From: an uncultured Schlesneria sp.
GTDB taxonomy: Bacteria; Planctomycetota; Planctomycetia; Planctomycetales; Planctomycetaceae
Length of the DNA: 64,000 nt
Direction: 5' to 3'
Assembly: GCA_903904835.1 (NCBI GenBank)
Contig: CAIVEI010000081.1
Coordinates: forward strand, 1-64,000
The position numbers and the translations under genes were made by a program. This document shows positions 53,880 through 62,500 of the stretch, piece after piece. Numbering within the stretch: the stretch's first letter is position 1; each line of letters starts with the position of its first letter. The notes beneath the pieces are model-generated. The model was not told where the DNA came from and made no database searches. It was given only the letters and a program-made list of their open reading frames with translations.

Positions 53880-54221
53880 ATGCGGATGCGGAAGGGTGAT
53901 ATGGTCGTGGTGATTACCGGCGATGATGCTGGCAAGACGCCGCGTAAGGTTGTTCGGGTTCTGGATGGAGGTGAACGCATTCTTGTTGAGGGCGTGAACC
54001 GAGTCTACAAGCATGTTAAAAAAGGTCATCCAAGTAGCCCTCAAGGGGGACGAATCTCCCGAGAGCTTCCGATCTCCAGTTCGAATGCGATGGTCTATTG
54101 TGCTCACTGCACCAAAGGTGTTCGCGTCGGAACTCGCGTGAGTGAACAATCACGCGAGCGATACTGTAAGGTTTGCAAAGGGTCGCTTGGGGTTATTGGT
54201 CGCCAAAAGGCTGACGCATAG
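53880..54221 (+). CDS. rplX: 50S ribosomal protein L24
   Basis: This 113-residue protein has the KOW motif RMRKGDMVVVITGDDAGKTPRKVVRVL and VNRVYKHVKKGHPSSPQGG. A C-terminal CxxC pair (VYCAHCTKG and YCKVCKG) forms a possible zinc site present in some L24 forms. It starts 50S assembly. Confidence 0.96.
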   Translation: MRMRKGDMVVVITGDDAGKTPRKVVRVLDGGERILVEGVNRVYKHVKKGHPSSPQGGRISRELPISSSNAMVYCAHCTKGVRVGTRVSEQSRERYCKVCKGSLGVIGRQKADA

Positions 54222-54235
54222 TTACGGATAAGAAA

Positions 54236-54787
54236 ATGTCACGGCTGTTAGAGAAGTACAAAACGAACATTCTGCCTAAGTTGAAAACGACTTTGGGGCG
54301 AGAGAACGTTCATTCCATCCCACGAATTGTCAAAGTGGTCGTGAGTATGGGGCTCGGTAAGGCGCTCGCAGATCGTAAGCGGGTCGACGAAGCTGTGGAC
54401 CATTTGCGGACGATCGTCGGACAAAAGCCTCAGGTCACGAAATCGAGAATCGCGGTTGCTGGTTTTCGCCTGCGTGAAGGTGTGGACGTCGGCTGTAAGG
54501 TGACCTTACGCGGCGCTCGCATGTACGACTTCATCGACCGACTCATCACGCTGGCTCTTCCTCGCGTGCGTGACTTTCGAGGAGTCCGTGCTACGGGATT
54601 TGATGGCAATGGAAATTTCAGCATGGGTTTGAACGAGCAGACCGTGTTTCCTGAAATCGATCCAGACCGAGTGACTTACGTTCAAGGCATGAATATCGCC
54701 ATCGTGACCACTGCGAATACTGACGCTGAGGCATTGATGCTGCTAAGAGAAATCGGAATTCCGTTTGCGAAGGAACAGGTAGCTTAA
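54236..54787 (+). CDS. rplE: 50S ribosomal protein L5
   Basis: This 183-residue protein of the central protuberance binds 5S rRNA and contacts the P-site tRNA. Conserved parts are [34 protein letters not shown] and [39 protein letters not shown]. It is followed by rpsN with a two-base gap. Confidence 0.98.
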   Translation: MSRLLEKYKTNILPKLKTTLGRENVHSIPRIVKVVVSMGLGKALADRKRVDEAVDHLRTIVGQKPQVTKSRIAVAGFRLREGVDVGCKVTLRGARMYDFIDRLITLALPRVRDFRGVRATGFDGNGNFSMGLNEQTVFPEIDPDRVTYVQGMNIAIVTTANTDAEALMLLREIGIPFAKEQVA

Positions 54788-54789
54788 AC

Positions 54790-54975
54790 ATGGCAACGAC
54801 AGCACATATCGTTAAGGCGAATAAGAAACCAAAGTTCACCTCTCGGCAGGAACACCGGTGTCAACTGTGCGGGCGTGCTCGCGCTGTCTATCGTAAATTT
54901 AAATTGTGCCGCATTTGTTTTCGGAATCTGGCGTTGGACGGGATGATTCCTGGGGTTAAGAAGGCGAGTTGGTGA
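54790..54975 (+). CDS. rpsN: 30S ribosomal protein S14, zinc-binding type
   Basis: This 61-residue short form has C24-x2-C27 and C40-x2-C43, so it binds zinc. It lies two bases after rplE and four bases before rpsH, so the genes are translationally coupled. Confidence 0.97.
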   Translation: MATTAHIVKANKKPKFTSRQEHRCQLCGRARAVYRKFKLCRICFRNLALDGMIPGVKKASW

Positions 54976-54979
54976 CGCT

Positions 54980-55369
54980 ATGGCAGATGGTGTTTCGGAT
55001 ATGATTACTCGGATTCGCAACGCGGTGCGAAACGAGAGTCCGTTTGTGAATGTCCTGGATTCAAAATTGAATCGCTCCATCTTGGACGCGATGGCCCGTG
55101 AAGGGTATATCTGGAGACACGAGGCTCTGGAAGAAAACAAGGGGCTGCTTCGTGTTGCATTGAAATATGCGGCTGATGGTGGTGCTGTTGTCCGTCATCT
55201 TCAACGAGTCAGTCGACCAGGCTGTCGGATTTATTCAACTGTGGATAATTTGCCACAGGTGTTGCAGGGATTAGGGATCTGCATCGTCTCGACAAATCGT
55301 GGAGTGCTGAGTAGCCGTGAGGCGCGTCAGCAACGAGTCGGCGGTGAAGTGTTGTTCGTGCTGTGGTAA
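54980..55369 (+). CDS. rpsH: 30S ribosomal protein S8
   Basis: This 129-residue protein has DGVSDMITRIRNAVRNESPFVNVLDSKLNRSILDAMAREGYI and the C-terminal GLGICIVSTNRGVLSSREARQQRVGGEVLFVLW. It binds the central domain of 16S rRNA and, in E. coli, represses the spc operon. Confidence 0.98.
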   Translation: MADGVSDMITRIRNAVRNESPFVNVLDSKLNRSILDAMAREGYIWRHEALEENKGLLRVALKYAADGGAVVRHLQRVSRPGCRIYSTVDNLPQVLQGLGICIVSTNRGVLSSREARQQRVGGEVLFVLW

Positions 55370-55397
55370 ACGTCTGCGTTTTAGTTGAGATTTCAGA

Positions 55398-55940
55398 ATG
55401 TCGCGTATAGGAAAAAAACCGAGTCCGATCCCGCAAGGGGTCAATTTCGGATTCAAAGATGGGGTTGCCACGGCCTCGAAAGGGACCCGAACGTTGACTG
55501 TTCCAGTCGACAATCGGATTCAAGTGAAAGTGGACGAAAAGAACCACGTCGTGGTGAGTCGGATCAACGACGGAGCTGACTGCCGCGCCCTGCATGGGCT
55601 GACTCGAAGCTTGCTTTCCAATATGGTTGTCGGACTTGTCCAACCATGGGAAGTGAAGCTTGAGATCGTTGGCGTCGGGTATCAGGCTGCTTTAAAGAGC
55701 GGTGTACTGTCGCTGCAAGTTGGCTTTGCCAACAATATTGAATTGAAAGTTCCAGAAGGCGTTTCTTGCGAACTGCCCGATAATACGCACATTGTTATTA
55801 AAAGTGCTGATAAACACGCTGCAGGTCAATACGCTGCCAATATTCGAGCGGTTCGGCCTCCTGAGCCTTATAAAGGCAAAGGAATTCGATATGCTGGTGA
55901 GCACGTAAGACGTAAGGCCGGTAAGGCGTTCGGTAGCTAA
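55398..55940 (+). CDS. rplF: 50S ribosomal protein L6
   Basis: This 180-residue protein has two similar domains and the start [18 protein letters not shown]. Also conserved are [32 protein letters not shown] and [27 protein letters not shown]. It contacts the sarcin-ricin loop region. Confidence 0.98.
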   Translation: MSRIGKKPSPIPQGVNFGFKDGVATASKGTRTLTVPVDNRIQVKVDEKNHVVVSRINDGADCRALHGLTRSLLSNMVVGLVQPWEVKLEIVGVGYQAALKSGVLSLQVGFANNIELKVPEGVSCELPDNTHIVIKSADKHAAGQYAANIRAVRPPEPYKGKGIRYAGEHVRRKAGKAFGS

Positions 55941-55965
55941 ACATTCGGTGGCTGGTGAGGTTTTC

Positions 55966-56328
55966 ATGAACGGTCAAGAAATTATTGCGACGCAACGTCG
56001 TCGTCGTCAGTTCCGGGTACGAAACCGGTTGAAGAGTGGTCGTCCGCGGTTGTCGGTCTTCCGGAGCGGCCGTCACATTTACGCACAAGTCATCGATGAT
56101 ACCACCGGCAAAACACTTGCCTCGGCTTCATCATTAGAGACGGCATTGCGTGAAAAGGTCGGCAACGGCGGCAACTGTGCTGGAGCCGAATTTATCGGTC
56201 GTGAGATTGCAGAGCGTGCATTGTCACGTGGTATCAAGTCGGTGACCTACGATCGCGGTGCTTATCGCTTTCACGGTAGACTTGCCAAGCTGGCGGAAGC
56301 AGCACGTGCTGCAGGACTGGATTTCTAA
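55966..56328 (+). CDS. rplR: 50S ribosomal protein L18
   Basis: The start is ATG 55966, with GGTGAGG upstream, giving 120 residues. Conserved are [35 protein letters not shown] and [29 protein letters not shown]. It binds 5S rRNA with L5. Confidence 0.97.
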   Translation: MNGQEIIATQRRRRQFRVRNRLKSGRPRLSVFRSGRHIYAQVIDDTTGKTLASASSLETALREKVGNGGNCAGAEFIGREIAERALSRGIKSVTYDRGAYRFHGRLAKLAEAARAAGLDF

Positions 56329-56370
56329 GGGGCGGCTTCCGTTTAGCCTCACGGCTGGAGAAGAATTAAA

Positions 56371-56853
56371 GTGGCAGGCGATAAATCAAATTCAGAATCC
56401 CCGGAACGCGTCGTACAAATTCGTCGATGTGCGTGCGTTGTCAAGGGTGGACGACGTTTCAGCTTCACGGCACTGGTCGTGGTCGGCGATGGTCAGGGTC
56501 GCGTCGGTTATGGCTATGGCAAGGCCGTTGAGGTCCCCTTGGCAGTGGAAAAGGCTGTTAAGGCGGCGAATCGCACGATGCTGCGATGTCCGCTTACCAA
56601 GAATTCAATTCCGCATCAAGTTGTCGGTCGCTACGGTTCATCGCAGGTGATGCTGATGCCGGCCAATCCCGGTACCGGAATCATCGCTGGAGCATGCGTC
56701 CGTGCTGTGGCTGAATCACTTGGACTGACAGACGTGTTGACGAAAGTTCGTGGTTCAAGCAACCCCATTAACGTGGTTAAGGCTGCTTTTGATGCGTTGA
56801 GCCAGCTGCGAAGTCGCGAAGAGATCGCTCGATTGAGAGAGGTTGGTGTTTAA
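56371..56853 (+). CDS. rpsE: 30S ribosomal protein S5
   Basis: This 160-residue protein starts at GTG 56371. Conserved are RVVQIRRCACVVKGGRRFSFTALVVVGDGQGRVGYGYGKAVEVP and the dsRBD-like start. It is involved in decoding accuracy. The stop is directly followed by rplO with no gap, and no rpmD (L30) lies between. Confidence 0.97.
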   Translation: MAGDKSNSESPERVVQIRRCACVVKGGRRFSFTALVVVGDGQGRVGYGYGKAVEVPLAVEKAVKAANRTMLRCPLTKNSIPHQVVGRYGSSQVMLMPANPGTGIIAGACVRAVAESLGLTDVLTKVRGSSNPINVVKAAFDALSQLRSREEIARLREVGV

Positions 56854-57321
56854 ATGATGATACACGATTTGGGGCTTGAAACCCCACGGAAGCAGCGAAA
56901 ACGAGTCGGTCGCGGTATTGGCTCTGGCCACGGTAAAACATCGGGTCGCGGTCATAAGGGTGCTGGAAGTCGTTCCGGTCACAAAGACCGCGTCGGTTTC
57001 GAAGGTGGTCAGATGCCACTCGCACGACGCGTGGCCAAGCGTGGCTTTTCGAATCGCCAATTTGCGCTGAATGTGGCTGAAGTTAATTTGAAAGATCTTG
57101 AACGCGTCTTCGAACAAGATGCTGTTGTCGATATTGCCGCCTTGCGTCAACACGGCCTGGCTTCTAATGGCAAGGTCTCCGTACGAGTGCTTGGTGACGG
57201 TGAATTGACGAAGAGGTTGGTCGTTCACGCGAGTCATTTTTCTCGGTCAGCTGAAGAAGCGATCGTAGCGCGTGGCGGGCGTGCAGAACGTACTGGTCGA
57301 AGTGAAAGCTATGCTGGATAA
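56854..57321 (+). CDS. rplO: 50S ribosomal protein L15
   Basis: This 155-residue protein has the basic N-terminal tail GLETPRKQRKRVGRGIGSGHGKTSGRGHKGAGSRSG and GFEGGQMPLARRVAKRGFSN. The start is at one of two adjacent ATG codons, directly after rpsE. It is a late 50S assembly protein. Confidence 0.97.
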   Translation: MMIHDLGLETPRKQRKRVGRGIGSGHGKTSGRGHKGAGSRSGHKDRVGFEGGQMPLARRVAKRGFSNRQFALNVAEVNLKDLERVFEQDAVVDIAALRQHGLASNGKVSVRVLGDGELTKRLVVHASHFSRSAEEAIVARGGRAERTGRSESYAG

Positions 57322-57329
57322 GCAAGTTC

Positions 57330-58697
57330 ATGTTTAAACACATCCGCAACGTATTGTCGATTCCCGAGTTGAGAAACCGATTGGTACTGACGCTAGTGCT
57401 CTTAGCGGTCTACCGACTCGGTTTCTCGATGCCTTTGCCTTTTGTGAACCAAGAGGCTCTGGCGGAAAGTTTGAAACGGCAAGGTGGGACCGGCGTCGCG
57501 CATGTGATGAGCATGCTGTCGCTGTTCTCGGCGTCGAATATCGGAATGATGACGATCTTCGGATTGGGAATCATGCCGTATATTTCGGCATCGATCATTT
57601 TTCAATTATTGGGAACTGTATATCCCCCACTTGAAAAACTGCAAAAAGAAGGTGAAGCGGGGCGTAAGAAAATCAATGAATGGACGCGTTACGCAACCGT
57701 CGTGATTTGCTTTGTCCAAAGCTATTTTTGGATTGTGGTTCTATCCGGTGGGCAGAGTGGTGAAGACCGAATTATTCTCCCTGACTTCGACAATTGGTAT
57801 ATGAAACTGGTCTGCACGGTCACGATGACGGCAGGCAGTGTTCTGCTGATGTGGATTGGCGAACAGATTGATGAGTATGGACTGGGCAATGGAGTGAGCT
57901 TGTTGATTATGGCGGGAATCTTGTCCCGTCTTCCAACAGCTCTTGGTGGTCTGATTGGTCCCGCATTGAAGAACGGTATCGCCTTGGGAGGGCAGTCAGG
58001 AATCGATCGATTGATCGTGCTGGTTGCCGTGTTTTTCGGCGTGGTATGGTGGGTCGTTTTGATCACCCAGGCGACTCGGAAGATCCCGGTGCAGAGCGCA
58101 AAACATGTGCGGGGAAATAAGGTTTATGGCGGCAGGGTCGAGAATTTGCCTCTTCGTCTTAACCAGTCGGGCGTGATGCCAATTATTTTCGCATCCAGCC
58201 TTTTGATGTTCCCGTGGCTGGCGTTTAAACAACTAGCAGCATTAAATATCAGTTGGTGGGGTTTGGGGACTCTTTTCACAAATCTTGAGACCGCTTTCGC
58301 AAATCACGGTGGTTTCATTTACAATGCGTGTTACATCGGCTTGATTTTCTTCTTTTGTTACTTTTGGACGGCGATCACCTTTAACCCAACAGAGATGGCA
58401 TCAAATCTGAAGGACTACGGAAGTTTTATTCCGGGATACCGACCAGGTGATCGAACAGCAGGATATTTAGAACGAGTGATGACACGAGTCACATATGTCG
58501 GGGCAGCGTTCCTGTCTCTTGTGGCTGTGATCCCGACAGTCGTGTCTGGGTTGCTCAACCTGGACAGCTCGGTGTCGAGTTTTTACGGTGGAACTGGCCT
58601 GTTGATTTGTGTCTCCGTGGCCATCGATTTGATTAAGAAGATTGACAGTTATCTGGCGGCTCGGCAACAACCTGGGTTGTTGGACGTGCAGGAGTAG
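57330..58697 (+). CDS. secY: SecY, protein translocase channel
   Basis: This 455-residue protein has ten transmembrane helices. Conserved are [45 protein letters not shown] (cytosolic loop), [19 protein letters not shown], and [20 protein letters not shown]. It forms the channel through which Sec substrates leave the cytoplasm. It follows rplO by eight bases. Confidence 0.98.
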   Translation: MFKHIRNVLSIPELRNRLVLTLVLLAVYRLGFSMPLPFVNQEALAESLKRQGGTGVAHVMSMLSLFSASNIGMMTIFGLGIMPYISASIIFQLLGTVYPPLEKLQKEGEAGRKKINEWTRYATVVICFVQSYFWIVVLSGGQSGEDRIILPDFDNWYMKLVCTVTMTAGSVLLMWIGEQIDEYGLGNGVSLLIMAGILSRLPTALGGLIGPALKNGIALGGQSGIDRLIVLVAVFFGVVWWVVLITQATRKIPVQSAKHVRGNKVYGGRVENLPLRLNQSGVMPIIFASSLLMFPWLAFKQLAALNISWWGLGTLFTNLETAFANHGGFIYNACYIGLIFFFCYFWTAITFNPTEMASNLKDYGSFIPGYRPGDRTAGYLERVMTRVTYVGAAFLSLVAVIPTVVSGLLNLDSSVSSFYGGTGLLICVSVAIDLIKKIDSYLAARQQPGLLDVQE

Positions 58698-58701
58698 TGC
58701 G

Positions 58702-58818
58702 ATGAAGGTTCGATCAAGCGTGAAGCTCATTTGCGAAGGCTGCAAAGTCGTTCGTCGAAAAGGGCGTGTGTATATTATTTGTTCGACGAATCCTCGCCAT
58801 AAGCAGCGGCAAGGATAA
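58702..58818 (+). CDS. rpmJ: 50S ribosomal protein L36
   Basis: This 38-residue zinc-containing form has C11, C14, C27 and H33 ([38 protein letters not shown]). It starts four bases after the secY stop. It is the only gene between secY and rpsM; map, adk and infA are absent here. Confidence 0.97.
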   Translation: MKVRSSVKLICEGCKVVRRKGRVYIICSTNPRHKQRQG

Positions 58819-58867
58819 GTTTTCGGGTTGTTACGGTTAACCGTTTTTTGTAAGCGAATGGGTTGTT

Positions 58868-59254
58868 ATGCCGCGTATTCAAGGTGTGGATTTGCCAAAC
58901 GACAAGCATGTCGTCGTTGCGCTGCAGTACATCTATGGTATTGGTGACTGGGTCGCCGCCGAGATCTGCTTCCGATTGGGCATTGATCCGTTTCTGAAGG
59001 CGTCCTCTTTGACTGATGAAACGGTGTCAAAAATCACCGGTTTGTTGGACAAAGATTATCTCGTCGAAGGACAGTTGCGCCGGTCAATTCAGCAGAACAT
59101 CGCTCGTTTGCGAGATATCCAGTGCTACCGCGGGATGCGACATCGCCGGAATCTTCCCGTTCGAGGTCAGCGTACCAGGACGAATGCCCGTACGAGAAAG
59201 GGTGTTAAGAAGACTGTTGCCGGTAAAAAGGGTGTGAAGGATATGAAGCACTAA
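58868..59254 (+). CDS. rpsM: 30S ribosomal protein S13
   Basis: This 128-residue protein has PRIQGVDLPNDKHVVVALQYIYGIG and CYRGMRHRRNLPVRGQRTRTNARTRKG with the basic C-terminal tail. It contacts the P-site tRNA and S19. Confidence 0.98.
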   Translation: MPRIQGVDLPNDKHVVVALQYIYGIGDWVAAEICFRLGIDPFLKASSLTDETVSKITGLLDKDYLVEGQLRRSIQQNIARLRDIQCYRGMRHRRNLPVRGQRTRTNARTRKGVKKTVAGKKGVKDMKH

Positions 59255-59400
59255 GCCAATACGCTAAAGTAGCTTCCCGCCTTTTCGCTGTTTGATCGCG
59301 ACTCAGTTCAATCCGAAGAGTTTCGTGGTCAATGAAACGAGTGCTGGCTGGGTTTTGTGTGTTACGTTTGCATTGTTGAATTTAGTCTACAGGTTTCGTT

Positions 59401-59781
59401 ATGGCAAAAGTTAAAAAACGCAAGGTGCGACGCAACATCACTCGGGGCATCGCGCACATTCAAGCCACGTTTAACAACACGATCGTGACCATTACAGATG
59501 TGAATGGTGACGTCCTTTGCTGGGCTTCGGCGGGTACAGTTGGTTTCAAAGGAAGCCGTAAGAGTACTCCATTCGCAGCTCAGCGTGCAGCGGAAACATG
59601 TTCCGAGCGAGCAGCGAAGTTTGGGATGAAGGAAATGGAAGTACAGGTCAAGGGTCCTGGTTCCGGTCGTGAAAGCGCCATTACTGGACTTCAGTCGTCC
59701 GGTGTGGTCGTTCGATCGATTGAGGACATCACCCCAATCCCTCATAATGGATGTCGTCCACGGAAGAAGCGACGAGTCTGA
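59401..59781 (+). CDS. rpsK: 30S ribosomal protein S11
   Basis: This 126-residue platform protein has [50 protein letters not shown] and the C-terminal [13 protein letters not shown]. The gene follows rpsM by about 146 bp and is followed directly by rpoA, without rpsD. Confidence 0.98.
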   Translation: MAKVKKRKVRRNITRGIAHIQATFNNTIVTITDVNGDVLCWASAGTVGFKGSRKSTPFAAQRAAETCSERAAKFGMKEMEVQVKGPGSGRESAITGLQSSGVVVRSIEDITPIPHNGCRPRKKRRV

Positions 59782-59835
59782 CATCTGATAATTGTGTTCG
59801 AGCGGTCAAATTTCGACGTTTGTAGGTGATGTTCA

Positions 59836-60855
59836 ATGAGAATTCGATGGCGCGGCCTTGAATTGCCGAATCGGGTCGTTACTGAGAAAGAGACCCTGAC
59901 CAGCACATACGGCAAGTTTGTAATTGAGCCGTTTGAGCGAGGCTTCGGGGCGACAATTGGTAACAGCCTGCGAAGGATCCTCTTATCGAGTCTTGAAGGG
60001 AGTGCGGTGACACGCATTAAGATTCAAGGCGTTCAACATGAATTTACGACGATTCCGGGAATCGTCGAAGACGTTACGGACATTTGCTTGAATCTGAAAT
60101 CAGTCGTTGTGAAGAACCACGCACTGATACCTAAGACGCTTCGAATTGAACGTCATGAGCGTGGTGTTGTCACGGCTGGCGACATCATTGTTGACGATCA
60201 GGTTGAAGTGTTTAACAAGGAACTGGTTATTGCTACGATGACCGACGATGTCTCGCTCAACATCGAGATTTTGATCGAGAACGGTCGTGGGTATTCTCCG
60301 GTGTCGGAGCAACCAGATCACCAGAATGAAGTTGGTGTCATCCCGATCGATTCAATTTTCTCGCCGATCACTCGTGTGCGATACAAGATTGAAGAGACAC
60401 GCGTTGGACAACGGACCAACTACGACCGGTTGATCCTTGAGATTTGGACGAATGGAACAGTCGTTCCGGAGATTGCTCTTGTTGAATCGGCGAAGATTCT
60501 TCGAAAGCACCTCAATCCAATTATTACCTATCGTGAACCAGGTCCAGAGACATTCCCGGACAGCGGTCTGCGAAACATGCTCGAATCGACAGGCTATGCT
60601 CCTGTTGATCTGGAGCTGGAAGAAAGACTTTCTCGAAGCTTAGCAGAATTGAATTTGTCCGTTCGGGCAACAAACTGTCTTGAGTCAGAGGGAATCAACA
60701 CTGTTCGAGATTTGGTTATTCGAACGGAAGATCAATTGCTACAGGTCAGAAATTTCGGCGATACAACTCTCCAGGAAGTTCGCGAACGCCTGACGTCGAT
60801 TAACTTGCGACTTGGAATGAGACTGCCGCAATCGATGCAGCAGCGTGATCGTTAA
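59836..60855 (+). CDS. rpoA: RNA polymerase alpha subunit
   Basis: This 339-residue protein has the alpha N-terminal domain ([36 protein letters not shown]) and the alpha C-terminal domain ([55 protein letters not shown]). It is the assembly platform of RNA polymerase. It is encoded between rpsK and rplQ. Confidence 0.98.
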   Translation: MRIRWRGLELPNRVVTEKETLTSTYGKFVIEPFERGFGATIGNSLRRILLSSLEGSAVTRIKIQGVQHEFTTIPGIVEDVTDICLNLKSVVVKNHALIPKTLRIERHERGVVTAGDIIVDDQVEVFNKELVIATMTDDVSLNIEILIENGRGYSPVSEQPDHQNEVGVIPIDSIFSPITRVRYKIEETRVGQRTNYDRLILEIWTNGTVVPEIALVESAKILRKHLNPIITYREPGPETFPDSGLRNMLESTGYAPVDLELEERLSRSLAELNLSVRATNCLESEGINTVRDLVIRTEDQLLQVRNFGDTTLQEVRERLTSINLRLGMRLPQSMQQRDR

Positions 60856-60889
60856 GAAATTGCGGATACACTGAGGATTTGGATAGATC

Positions 60890-61465
60890 ATGCGTCATCG
60901 CAAAAGTGGACGAAAACTAAATCGGAATCAAAGTCACAGGACTTCGATGTTCCGTAATATGGCGACAAGCCTGATTTGTGTCAGCAAGCCAAACGCGGCA
61001 GACCCAAACACTCCTAAAGTCGCTGGCCGTATCATCACGACTGTCCCAAAGGCAAAAGAGCTTCGACCTGTGATCGAAAAATTGATCACCTTGGGTAAGA
61101 AGGCTCTTGCTCATCAGGAAGCGGCGGTACAGTTCGCGACCTCGGCAGAGCGTGGTAGTCCTGAGTGGGACCAATGGCGGAACTCTGATCGATGGCAACA
61201 GTGGAACGCAGCGATTGCTCCTGCCGTATCACTTCGTCGTCGGGCATTTGCCGCGTTGCGAAGCAAAGAAGCTGTCAACATTCTGTTTAACGAGCTTGCT
61301 CCCCGCTTTCGCGAGCGGCAGGGTGGTTACACACGAATTGTGCGATTGGCTGAGTTCCGTTTGGGTGATGCCGGACGTAAAGCATTGATCGAATTCGTAG
61401 GCGAACATGACCGCAAGAAGCAACGCCGCACGGCGCCAGCGGTGAAATCGATTGCGACGACATGA
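60890..61465 (+). CDS. rplQ: 50S ribosomal protein L17, extended form
   Basis: The core is normal ([71 protein letters not shown]). At 191 residues it is longer than the E. coli protein (127). Extra residues lie at about 32-46 and about 75-113 (with [18 protein letters not shown]), plus a C-terminal tail of about 20 residues. L17 lies near the tunnel exit, so the inserts may reach the ribosome surface. It is the last gene of the super-operon. Confidence 0.96.
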   Translation: MRHRKSGRKLNRNQSHRTSMFRNMATSLICVSKPNAADPNTPKVAGRIITTVPKAKELRPVIEKLITLGKKALAHQEAAVQFATSAERGSPEWDQWRNSDRWQQWNAAIAPAVSLRRRAFAALRSKEAVNILFNELAPRFRERQGGYTRIVRLAEFRLGDAGRKALIEFVGEHDRKKQRRTAPAVKSIATT

Positions 61466-61497
61466 AACGTTGAAGATGCCAATTGTGATGTGACATG

Positions 61498-61538
61498 AAA
61501 AGCCTTCTTCAACACTTAGTTGAAGAAGGCTTTTTCTT
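61498..61538 (+). terminator. terminator of the ribosomal super-operon
   Basis: AAAAGCCTTCTTCAAC pairs perfectly with GTTGAAGAAGGCTTTT around ACTTA, followed by TCTTT. This is a classic rho-independent terminator 32 bp after rplQ. Confidence 0.92.
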
Positions 61539-61576
61539 TCGATCACTGCTGACTGTTTTTCGTCAGAAAGATTCAT

Positions 61577-62500
61577 ATGTCGCTAATGGGTTTTGGGGCG
61601 CTCTTTCAACTTGCCGATAAGCTCTCTTCTCCGCTGCCAGTCGTTGCAGCAGGTGGCGCTGACCGAACTGTTCTAGAAGCATTAGCAATCGCTCAGCGAC
61701 GAGGATGGGTTAAACCGATCCTGACTGGATCACTTCCCGCCATCCGAGATTTGGCCCATGACCTTGATATTGATCTGGATGAATTCCGACTCATCGAGGC
61801 CGCTGATCCCGCTGCGGCTGCAGTAGCCGAGATAAAAGCTGGCCGCGCCAGTCTGTTAATGAAGGGCCAAATCGCCACTCCAGAACTGATGAAAGCGGTA
61901 CTCGCTCGCGATATCGGATTGCGGACAAATCACTGTATCTGTCAGGTTGTGCTGATGGAGATTAAGCGAGATTCGCGGCGATTTCTGCTGTCGGATACGG
62001 GGATCACGATCCAGCCCACGCTGGATCAAAAGGCGGATATCTTGCGCAGCATGGTTAATGTTGCCGTCGCATTAAAAGAGGGGTCCGACCACGAATTGCC
62101 TCGGATTGGAGTTATGTCAGCGACTGAAAAGCCAACTGATTCGATGCCCGACACCCTTGATGCCGTTGAGTTAGCACGGCGCAATCATGAAGGTGAATTA
62201 GGTGGCTGCATTGTTCAGGGACCGCTCTCGTTTGATCTCGCGTATGCAACGGATGCAGGTGAGAAAAAGCGGATGGAAGGAGCCGTCATCGGAGCCGCCG
62301 ATGGGATGTTATTCCCGAATTTGTTGGCGGCAAACCTGACAGTCAAAGCGATCATGTACACATCGGATTGCAGCTTTGGCGGAGTGCTCTGCGGAGCGGC
62401 GTGTCCTGTGGTCTTTATGTCGCGAGCGGATTCTACGGAAACCCGTCTCAATTCACTGGCACTGACATTGCGGATGCTGACGGCTTCATCGCAGGGCTAA
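61577..62500 (+). CDS. phosphate acetyl/butyryltransferase
   Basis: This 307-residue enzyme of the PTA_PTB family converts an acyl-CoA and phosphate to an acyl phosphate and CoA. Recognisable parts are VVAAGGADRTVLEALAIAQRRGW, then AGRASLLMKGQIATPELMKAVL, then GVMSATEKPTDSMPDTLDAVEL and PNLLAANLTVKAIMYT. It is the short form with no N-terminal regulatory domain. Acetyl versus butyryl substrate cannot be told; no acetate or butyrate kinase gene is adjacent. Its stop overlaps by four bases the stop of the convergent gene. Confidence 0.9.
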   Translation: MSLMGFGALFQLADKLSSPLPVVAAGGADRTVLEALAIAQRRGWVKPILTGSLPAIRDLAHDLDIDLDEFRLIEAADPAAAAVAEIKAGRASLLMKGQIATPELMKAVLARDIGLRTNHCICQVVLMEIKRDSRRFLLSDTGITIQPTLDQKADILRSMVNVAVALKEGSDHELPRIGVMSATEKPTDSMPDTLDAVELARRNHEGELGGCIVQGPLSFDLAYATDAGEKKRMEGAVIGAADGMLFPNLLAANLTVKAIMYTSDCSFGGVLCGAACPVVFMSRADSTETRLNSLALTLRMLTASSQG

